Below are positions 1 to 4,146 of a stretch of DNA of 6,673 nt, piece by piece. The DNA is from Trueperaceae bacterium. GTDB lineage: Bacteria; Deinococcota; Deinococci; Deinococcales; Trueperaceae. The number at the start of each line of letters is the position of its first letter. Within the stretch, counting starts at the first letter, position 1. Position numbers and translations under genes: made by a program. The stretch is from assembly GCA_007122815.1 (NCBI GenBank), contig SKSV01000030.1:1-6673 (forward strand), read 5' to 3'. The notes beneath the pieces were generated by a model. That model was given only the letters and a program-made list of their open reading frames with translations, was not told the origin of the DNA and did not search any database.

Positions 1-266
1 AGAGCCAGTCCCCAGGGGGCGGCTCGCTGGAGGCGGCCGTAGTGCCATGGGCCGGTGAAGGGGAAGAAGGCAAACGCGAACGCAGTCAGCGCGGCCAGGT
101 GCACAGTTCCGGAGAGTCCGGCCCGGCCGTCGGCCGCGAGGCGAGCGACGATCAGGACCGAGGCCAGCGCTACGGCGGCGAAGGTCACGGCCCCGGCGAG
201 CAGGCCGAGGAACTCGCTGCGCGCCTGGTGAGGCCGATCGAGCGCTGGCTCTTCTGCGCGGCTCAT
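1..266 (-). CDS. Putative membrane protein, N-terminal part (runs off the left edge)
   Basis: Reading leftward from an ATG at 266-264, the frame stays open to base 1, giving 88 residues of an incomplete protein that begins MSRAEEPALDRPHQARSEF. After this short polar N-terminus come two hydrophobic stretches, about residues 19-41 (FLGLLAGAVTFAAVALASVL and on) and 53-73 (ending AFAFFPF), joined by a short charged loop (ADGRAG). This pattern indicates a polytopic inner-membrane protein with a cytoplasmic N-terminus. There is no Shine-Dalgarno before the ATG. A TATACT box lies 7 nt upstream, so I chose this ATG as a leaderless start. The gene is divergent from hsp20. I do not recognise the family, and the visible part is too short to name a function. 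The opposite strand here also has an open frame, but its product is a low-complexity R/G/E-rich polypeptide typical of a shadow. Confidence 0.72.
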   Translation of the reverse strand, partial: MSRAEEPALDRPHQARSEFLGLLAGAVTFAAVALASVLIVARLAADGRAGLSGTVHLAALTAFAFAFFPFTGPWHYGRLQRAAPWGLA

Positions 267-273
267 CGACGCG

Positions 274-279
274 AGTATA
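274..279 (-). promoter_or_regulatory. -10 box of a leaderless-type promoter for the left-edge membrane gene
   Basis: On the minus strand TATACT (279 to 274) is followed by 7 nt and then the ATG at 266. It differs from TATAAT at one position. The spacing puts transcription initiation at or next to the A of the start codon. No convincing -35 (GGTGCC at the expected place) and no Shine-Dalgarno are present. TANNNT boxes at this distance are a known mark of leaderless mRNAs in Deinococcus and Actinobacteria. That it works this way here is inferred. Confidence 0.55.
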
Positions 280-294
280 GGTGGCAGCGGGTCT

Positions 295-310
295 CCGGCA
301 CCCGTGCCGG
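295..310. promoter_or_regulatory. Perfect inverted repeat, candidate operator
   Basis: CCGGCAC and GTGCCGG form a perfect 7-bp inverted repeat with a 2-bp spacer. It lies 16-31 bp upstream of the TATACT box of the leftward membrane gene, so it covers the -35 region of that promoter, which has no recognisable -35 hexamer. A dimeric regulator could bind there. A chance GC-rich palindrome is the alternative. I cannot name a regulator. Confidence 0.35.
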
Positions 311-368
311 TGGTCATGCTCGGGTCGCGTTGCCGCGGACGGACCGACGGAGCTAGTGGCGCAAGAGA

Positions 369-389
369 CTTGACAACACAAGACTCAGG
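369..389. promoter_or_regulatory. HAIR-like HspR operator over the hsp20 -35 box
   Basis: CTTGACA (369-375), seven bases, then ACTCAGG (383-389) matches the HspR-associated inverted repeat CTTGAGT-N7-ACTCAAG at 11 of 14 positions with the exact N7 spacing. The left half-site contains the whole -35 hexamer and the right half-site fills the spacer, so a bound repressor would block RNA polymerase. HspR is the MerR-family heat-shock repressor of Actinobacteria and Deinococcus, and small heat-shock genes are among its known targets. Binding here is inferred. No hspR gene lies in the window. Confidence 0.6.
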
Positions 390-398
390 TTTTATATT
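370..398 (+). promoter_or_regulatory. Housekeeping-sigma promoter of hsp20
   Basis: TTGACA (370-375) is a perfect -35 hexamer. TATATT (393-398) is a -10 hexamer with one change from TATAAT. The spacer is exactly 17 bp and unusually AT-rich for this window. Transcription should start near 404-406, giving a leader of about 60 nt before the hsp20 ATG at 465. This is the only near-consensus sigma-70/SigA promoter in the window, and it implies strong expression when not repressed. Confidence 0.8.
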
Positions 399-464
399 CT
401 TCTCGAGACGGGGAGCGTTCCTCCAGCGCCCACCCGCACCCCAAGCTCGCTTAGGAGGTCTTCC

Positions 465-911
465 ATGACACTCGTACGCAACGCCCGCAACCAACCCGCC
501 CGCTGGCCCGTCGGTGATGACCCCTTCAGCGCCATCGACAGGCTCTTCCAGGACCTCGGCGGCACCGTCGGCAGCCGTCAGGACGCGCTCTACCCGATGG
601 ACCTCTTCGAGAACGACGAAGCGCTCGTGATCGAGCTCGCGGTCCCGGGCGTGCAGGCCGACGACCTCGACATCAGCATCGAGGGGCGCCAGCTGAGCAT
701 CCGCGCCAACCTGCCTGCCCTCCCCGAGGACGAGCAGCGGCGCTACTGGCTGCAGGCCATCCCGCGCGGCGCGTTCACCCGCACCGTTCGCCTCCCCGCG
801 AACGTCAACACCGAAGACGTGACCGCCAACGTCAACAACGGCATGCTCACGTTGCGCCTCGCCAAGGCCGCGGAGGCGAAGGTCCGCAAGGTAGAGATCC
901 AGCGCGGCTGA
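465..911 (+). CDS. Small heat-shock protein, Hsp20/alpha-crystallin family
   Basis: A 148-residue ATP-independent holdase that binds unfolding proteins in the cytoplasm and keeps them refoldable by DnaK/ClpB. The N-terminal arm (1-42) carries the usual DPFSAIDRLFQDL helix. The alpha-crystallin domain spans about 43-134: MDLFENDEALVIELAVPGV opens it, and the family signature A-x3-N-G-x-L-x-L is ANVNNGMLTL at 121-130. The tail ends KVEIQRG, with V-E-I at 143-145 acting as the I/V-x-I oligomerisation motif. Length and order are normal for the class A-like bacterial Hsp20 family. The ATG at 465 is fixed by a strong AGGAGGT at 453-459. The gene is monocistronic, with a near-consensus promoter overlapped by a HAIR-like site upstream and a strong hairpin downstream. 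The family is certain. The exact symbol (hsp20, ibpA, hspA) is not, so none is given. Confidence 0.96.
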   Translation: MTLVRNARNQPARWPVGDDPFSAIDRLFQDLGGTVGSRQDALYPMDLFENDEALVIELAVPGVQADDLDISIEGRQLSIRANLPALPEDEQRRYWLQAIPRGAFTRTVRLPANVNTEDVTANVNNGMLTLRLAKAAEAKVRKVEIQRG

Positions 912-972
912 GCCTCTCGGCGCAGCCACGGCCTAGCCGCACCAGGCTACCGAGCCTCACCAGGGCACGAAC

Positions 973-1004
973 GAGTGGGCTGAGTCGAAAGACTCGGCCC
1001 ACTC
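973..1004 (+). terminator. Strong GAAA-loop hairpin, likely hsp20 terminator
   Basis: Arms 973-986 and 991-1004 pair over 14 bp (GAGTGGGC, one T-G, then GAGTC) and close with a GAAA tetraloop, a stable GNRA loop. The single wobble is G-U in the plus-strand transcript but C-A in the minus-strand transcript, so folding favours the hsp20 direction. No U-tract follows. It is therefore not a canonical intrinsic terminator, though hairpin-only ends are common in high-GC genomes. It sits 62 bp past the hsp20 stop and 41 bp past the stop of the convergent gene, so it may serve both. Confidence 0.65.
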
Positions 1005-1005
1005 T

Positions 1006-1037
1006 GCTGATGGCGGCTGGCGCTGATGGCGGCTGGC
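1006..1037. repeat. 16-bp perfect tandem duplication
   Basis: GCTGATGGCGGCTGGC occurs twice with no gap (1006-1021 and 1022-1037), and the next base (G at 1038) also continues the pattern. It lies between the hairpin and the stop codon of the convergent peptidase gene, outside coding sequence. It looks like a local slippage duplication. No function is evident. Confidence 0.85.
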
Positions 1038-1044
1038 GAGCTGC

Positions 1045-2148
1045 TCAGGGCACCCAGCGCGGCGGCAACCCGCCGCTACCGAAGAGCTGACGAGCGAGCT
1101 CGAAGATCTCTGCCGGCTCGAGTCCCTGACCCAGGTAACCGTCGCCACTCCAGATCTCCACGTGCGGGTGGGGTTCGTCCTGCGTGCCGTCCGCGGCCTC
1201 CTCGGTGCCCGAGTTGCCGGTGAAGCCGATGACCTGGCCCTGATCGACGCGCGCACCCACCGTGACCTCCGGCGGGATGCCCGAGAGGTGCGCGTAACGC
1301 GTCACGAAACCACCGGGATGCTCGATCCACACCTGCATCCCGCGGAGCTTGTCGAGCATGTCCTCAGGCGTGCTCATCACCGAGCGCGACACCCTGATGA
1401 CCTCGTCGTACTCCTCGCGGGTCATCTCCACGTAGCCGTGATCGGCGCGTACGACGCTCCCGGAGGCCATCGCGACGACGGCTGTGCCGTACTCCACCGG
1501 TGCGCCCGAGACCGCGCCGTCGTAGAAGTCGAAGCCCTCATGAACGCCGTTGCGGTAGGCCCTGGGTGCAGCCGGCCAGTGAGCGGCGCGAGAGCTGAGC
1601 GTCGAACCCGGTACCGGAACCACGTACGCGCTCGGCCAGCCAGGCGCGAACGGCAGCTCCGTGAGCTCCCGCAGGCGCGGATACAGCCCGCTGTTGCGCA
1701 CTGCGCTGTTCTGGTCGGCGTAGTGGAGCACCCCGCGACCCTCCGCGTCGAGCAGGGTGGGGTCGGCGCCCGCGTTGAGCAGCAACAGGGGCACCTCCGA
1801 CGTGCGGGCGTGGCGCAAGGCCATCATCAGCGCCGTGGTCCCGTCGGCGGCGCGCCAATCGACGTCGGCACCGTGCTCGAGGAGCGCCTCCAACGTCTCG
1901 GTACCGGCATGCTGCGCGGCGACCATCAGCGCGGTCCGGCCGCCGGCGTCCACCTGCATCGGATCGGCTCCGGCTTCGAGCGCCGCGCGCGCACCGGCCG
2001 CGTCGCCGCTCTCCAGCGACGTCAAGAGCGGCGGGACCGGAGGCTCGGGCGGGGTGCGATCGAAGGGGTTGGGCAGCACGCCGAACTGCCACATGGCGGT
2101 CACGGCGGCCAACACGACGATGACCACCACAGCAGCTAGTCTCACCAT
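1045..2148 (-). CDS. Membrane-anchored ankyrin-repeat M23 metallopeptidase
   Basis: A 367-residue protein. Residues 4-19 form one hydrophobic segment after MVR, without a clear cleavage site, so it is probably a signal anchor placing the rest outside the membrane. A proline-rich linker (30-40) leads to about four ankyrin repeats (36-68, 69-101, 102-135, 136-165), with GRTALMVAAQ, GTTALMMALR and repeated GADP/GADV turns. The C-terminal domain (about 200-350) is M23/LytM: H203 and D207 (HEGFD) and H329 of H-P-H (327-329) are the zinc ligands, and H287 (RYAHLSG) and H327 the likely catalytic histidines. All are intact, so it should be an active peptidoglycan or peptide endopeptidase. A helical insert (about 241-272) separates two core strands. 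No Shine-Dalgarno is present. TAGCCT lies 6 nt before the ATG. The gene is divergent from MATE and convergent with hsp20. The substrate is unknown. Confidence 0.92.
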   Translation of the reverse strand: MVRLAAVVVIVVLAAVTAMWQFGVLPNPFDRTPPEPPVPPLLTSLESGDAAGARAALEAGADPMQVDAGGRTALMVAAQHAGTETLEALLEHGADVDWRAADGTTALMMALRHARTSEVPLLLLNAGADPTLLDAEGRGVLHYADQNSAVRNSGLYPRLRELTELPFAPGWPSAYVVPVPGSTLSSRAAHWPAAPRAYRNGVHEGFDFYDGAVSGAPVEYGTAVVAMASGSVVRADHGYVEMTREEYDEVIRVSRSVMSTPEDMLDKLRGMQVWIEHPGGFVTRYAHLSGIPPEVTVGARVDQGQVIGFTGNSGTEEAADGTQDEPHPHVEIWSGDGYLGQGLEPAEIFELARQLFGSGGLPPRWVP

Positions 2149-2154
2149 GCGAGC

Positions 2155-2160
2155 AGGCTA
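2155..2160 (-). promoter_or_regulatory. -10 box of a leaderless-type promoter for the ankyrin-M23 gene
   Basis: TAGCCT on the minus strand (2160 to 2155) fits TANNNT and is followed by 6 nt and then the ATG at 2148. No Shine-Dalgarno occurs before this ATG, and the divergent neighbour starts only 39 bp away, so a conventional leader is unlikely. No -35 match was found. The box alone is weak evidence. The repeated spacing at three genes is what supports it. Confidence 0.45.
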
Positions 2161-2175
2161 CCGTGCTTGGCCCCG

Positions 2176-2181
2176 TACGAT
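2176..2181 (+). promoter_or_regulatory. -10 box of a leaderless-type promoter for the MATE gene
   Basis: TACGAT at 2176-2181 fits TANNNT and is followed by 6 nt and then GTG at 2188. This decides the start: an in-frame TTG at 2167 would lie upstream of the promoter and has no Shine-Dalgarno. No -35 consensus is seen. With the opposite box at 2155-2160, the two promoters are back to back in 39 bp. Confidence 0.45.
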
Positions 2182-2187
2182 GGCGCG

Positions 2188-3528
2188 GTGGCGAACGCGC
2201 TGCGCGAGGAAGCTCCTAAACTGGTTCGAATCGCGCTGCCGCTGGCGCTCGCCCAGCTGGCTCAGAACGGCATGGGGCTGGTGGACACCCTCATGGTCGG
2301 GCGCCTGGGCCCCGCGGACCTAGCCGGCATCGCGTTGGGGAGCATGTCGTTCTTCTTCGTCACGATAGTCACCGGTGCCACCATCTTCGCCGTGGGCCCG
2401 CTCGTGGCGCAGGCCACCGGAGCGGGGCGGCCCGCGGAGGCGGCGGAGGCGGCACGGCACGGTCTGGTGCTGGGAGCGCTGATGGCGCCGGCGGTGATGC
2501 TGATGCTCTGGTGGATCGGGCCGGCCATGGCGGCCCTCGGCCAGGACCCCCACACGGCTGGACTCGCCACCGACTACCTCCGCGCGGTGGTCTGGAGCGT
2601 CCCAGGGTTCATGGTCTTCGTGTCGCTGCGCTCGTTCCTCGAGGGCCGAGGCGAGACGCGGCCGATAATGCTCATCGCCTTCAGCGGCGTCGCCGTGAAC
2701 GTGATGGCGAACAACGCGCTCATGTTCGGGCGCTGGGGGTTCCCGGCTCTTGGCCTGGTCGGCACCGGCTACGCCACCACGATCGTCTACACGCTCATGG
2801 GGCTGCTGCTGGCCGGCTACGTCACGCTGCGCGAGCCACACCACCCAGTCATCCGCGTCGCGCGCTTCAGCGGCGCGCGCCTGGCCGAGGTCGCGCGCCT
2901 CGGTTGGCCGATCGCCCTGACCGTCGGCTTCGAGATCGGCCTGTTCGCGGTCACCGCCTTCCTCATGGGCCTCGTCGGCCAGACGGAGCTAGCCGGGCAC
3001 CAGGTCGCCATGCAGACGGTCTCGTTCACCTTCATGATCCCGCTCGCACTGGGGATCGCGACCACCGCGCGCGTTGGGCACGCGGTCGGCCGCGGCGACC
3101 CAGTCGGCTTGCGGGCCGCCGGATCCGTCGGCATCGGGCTCTCGCTCGCGGTCATGTCTCTCACTGCCCTGGTGTACTGGACCGCGCCGCAGCTGGTGAT
3201 CGGGCTCTACCTCGACCTCGACGACCCCGCGAACGCGGGAGTCATAACCTTCGCCGCGACCTTCCTCCGCATCGGAGCGCTGTTCCAGCTGGTCGACGGC
3301 CTACAGGTGAGCGCCATCGGAGCGCTTCGGGGCCTCAAGGACACGCGCGTGCCCATGCTGATGACGCTGGTGGCGTACTGGCCGATAGGCATGGGTGTGG
3401 GCATCTGGCTCGCCTTCGGCCTCGGTCTCGAGGGGGCAGGGTTGTGGTACGGGCTCGTGGCGGGGTTGGCGTTCGCCTCGCTCCTCCTCACCAGGCGCTT
3501 CGTGATGCTGGCTCGTCGGGTACGATGA
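2188..3528 (+). CDS. MATE-family multidrug/cation antiporter (NorM type)
   Basis: A 446-residue inner-membrane protein with the usual twelve helices in two six-helix halves. The family exports cationic drugs, dyes or metabolites in exchange for Na+ or H+. The first helix and loop hold the MATE signature (ALAQLAQNGMGLVDTLMVGR), followed by ADLAGIALG and the GPLVAQATGAGR loop. RSFLEGRGETRPIM (third to fourth loop) and the second-half motifs LAGHQVAMQTVSFTFMIPLA and ALRGLKDTRVPM are typical of NorM/DinF-related members. Length matches the family (about 450). The start is the GTG at 2188, preceded by a TANNNT box and not by a Shine-Dalgarno. It is the first gene of a tight plus-strand cluster, and 16 nt separate it from the next start. 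The family is secure. The substrate cannot be read from sequence, and norM is not assigned as a symbol. Confidence 0.95.
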   Translation: MANALREEAPKLVRIALPLALAQLAQNGMGLVDTLMVGRLGPADLAGIALGSMSFFFVTIVTGATIFAVGPLVAQATGAGRPAEAAEAARHGLVLGALMAPAVMLMLWWIGPAMAALGQDPHTAGLATDYLRAVVWSVPGFMVFVSLRSFLEGRGETRPIMLIAFSGVAVNVMANNALMFGRWGFPALGLVGTGYATTIVYTLMGLLLAGYVTLREPHHPVIRVARFSGARLAEVARLGWPIALTVGFEIGLFAVTAFLMGLVGQTELAGHQVAMQTVSFTFMIPLALGIATTARVGHAVGRGDPVGLRAAGSVGIGLSLAVMSLTALVYWTAPQLVIGLYLDLDDPANAGVITFAATFLRIGALFQLVDGLQVSAIGALRGLKDTRVPMLMTLVAYWPIGMGVGIWLAFGLGLEGAGLWYGLVAGLAFASLLLTRRFVMLARRVR

Positions 3529-3544
3529 CGCCCCGGAGGAAGAC

Positions 3545-3679
3545 GTGAGTACCTTCGTTTGGATCTCTGTCTACGCGCTGCTCGTGCTGGGCGGCCTGGT
3601 CGCGCTCTCGGCCGGCTTCGTGATGCTCGGCCGCTGGATCGTCGCGCGCACGCACGACCCCGACGCCGAGGCACACTGA
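3545..3679 (+). CDS. 44-residue single-pass membrane peptide
   Basis: GTG at 3545 opens a 44-residue frame (MSTFVWISVYALLVLGGLVA...). It has one hydrophobic helix at about residues 4-28, then a basic-flanked stretch (GRWIVART) and an acidic/His tail (HDPDAEAH), so the tail is probably cytoplasmic by the positive-inside rule. GGAGGA at 3535-3540 lies 4 nt before the GTG and supports translation. It begins 16 nt after the MATE stop, and its TGA overlaps the probable start of the next membrane protein, so the two are likely translated together. The longer frame that crosses the same DNA from a TTG at 3559 gives an Arg-rich product and looks like a shadow. I recognise no family. Roles such as a small subunit of the neighbouring membrane protein or a MATE modulator are guesses. 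Confidence 0.7.
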   Translation: MSTFVWISVYALLVLGGLVALSAGFVMLGRWIVARTHDPDAEAH

Positions 3680-4146
3680 TCGCTCGCCTGCGAGCGTTCG
3701 CGTCGGGTCCGCCGCCCGACGTAGGCGAAGCCGCGGCGCTGCTGCGACTCGTGTTCCTGAGCGTCTTCGGAGCGCAGTTGCTCCTGGCGCTGCTGCTGGG
3801 CCTGCTGCTCACCTCGGTGATGCCTCGCTCCGGCTCCCCGAACGACGTCATGGCCATCGTCCTGCTGGCGATGGCCGTGTTCCACCTACCCCTCGGCTGG
3901 GCGCTCGGCGGCGCAGCGATCCGTGCCGGCGGTCGCCAAGCCGCCCTCTCGGGCACCATCGCCGCGGCGGTGCTCCTCTCCATCCCAGCGTGGTTCGGGG
4001 TGCTGCTGCTCGTCTCGGGACAGGCCGTCCTCTACCTGCTGGGAAGCGCCGTCGTGGTCTCCATCGGTTACTCGCTCGGGTTCGCGATGACGGGACGGGC
4101 GGCGCGGGTCGCCGCCAACGCCGTCCAGGAGGAACCTCGAACATGA
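3676..4146 (+). CDS. Four-helix membrane protein, unrecognised
   Basis: A hydrophobic protein of about 156 residues with four predicted helices, at roughly 24-48, 58-81, 90-113 and 115-138. The N-terminus is soluble (LIARLRAFASGPPPDVGEAA) and the tail is short and charged. The start is uncertain. No ATG, GTG or TTG occurs in frame between 3676 and a GTG at 3751, although the residues before 3751 look coding and lead into helix 1. CTG at 3676 fits best: GAGG (3668-3671) precedes it by 4 nt, and it overlaps the previous TGA as CTGA. ATC at 3679 is possible, and GTG at 3751 would give 131 residues without a Shine-Dalgarno. The stop TGA overlaps the ATG of the GGT gene (ATGA), so translation is coupled at both ends. 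I do not recognise the family, and no catalytic motif is visible. Confidence 0.72.
   Translation: MIARLRAFASGPPPDVGEAAALLRLVFLSVFGAQLLLALLLGLLLTSVMPRSGSPNDVMAIVLLAMAVFHLPLGWALGGAAIRAGGRQAALSGTIAAAVLLSIPAWFGVLLLVSGQAVLYLLGSAVVVSIGYSLGFAMTGRAARVAANAVQEEPRT

Noticed and set aside
42..356. Open plus-strand frame of 104 residues at the left end
   Set aside because: The product is Arg/Gly/Glu-rich with no recognisable domain, no Shine-Dalgarno, and lies opposite a frame encoding two good transmembrane helices. It is taken as a shadow.
934..949. Small inverted repeat TAGCC/GGCTA after hsp20
   Set aside because: There are only 5 bp with a 6-nt loop and no U-tract, much weaker than the adjacent 14-bp hairpin.
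1162..2139. Long plus-strand open frame opposite the ankyrin-M23 gene
   Set aside because: It is a His/Arg-rich translation mirroring the GC-rich codons of the real gene. The minus-strand product has clear ankyrin and M23 motifs.
2167..2187. TTG at 2167 as the MATE start (adds MAPYDGA)
   Set aside because: No Shine-Dalgarno precedes it, it would begin upstream of the TANNNT box at 2176-2181, and family members need no such extension. GTG at 2188 fits better.
2511..3548. 345-residue plus-strand frame within the MATE gene
   Set aside because: It is an Arg-rich out-of-frame translation of a clear MATE protein. The high GC removes stop codons, making such shadows common.
3559..3675. N-terminal extension of the four-helix protein from a TTG at 3559
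   Set aside because: The extra 39 residues are Arg-rich and overlap the whole 44-residue membrane peptide in another frame. The peptide frame has a Shine-Dalgarno and a plausible helix.
3990..4142. Extension of the GGT-family frame upstream of the ATG at 4143
   Set aside because: The extension is basic and repetitive and overlaps the third and fourth helices of the membrane protein. AGGAGG at 4127-4132 and the ATGA overlap point to 4143.
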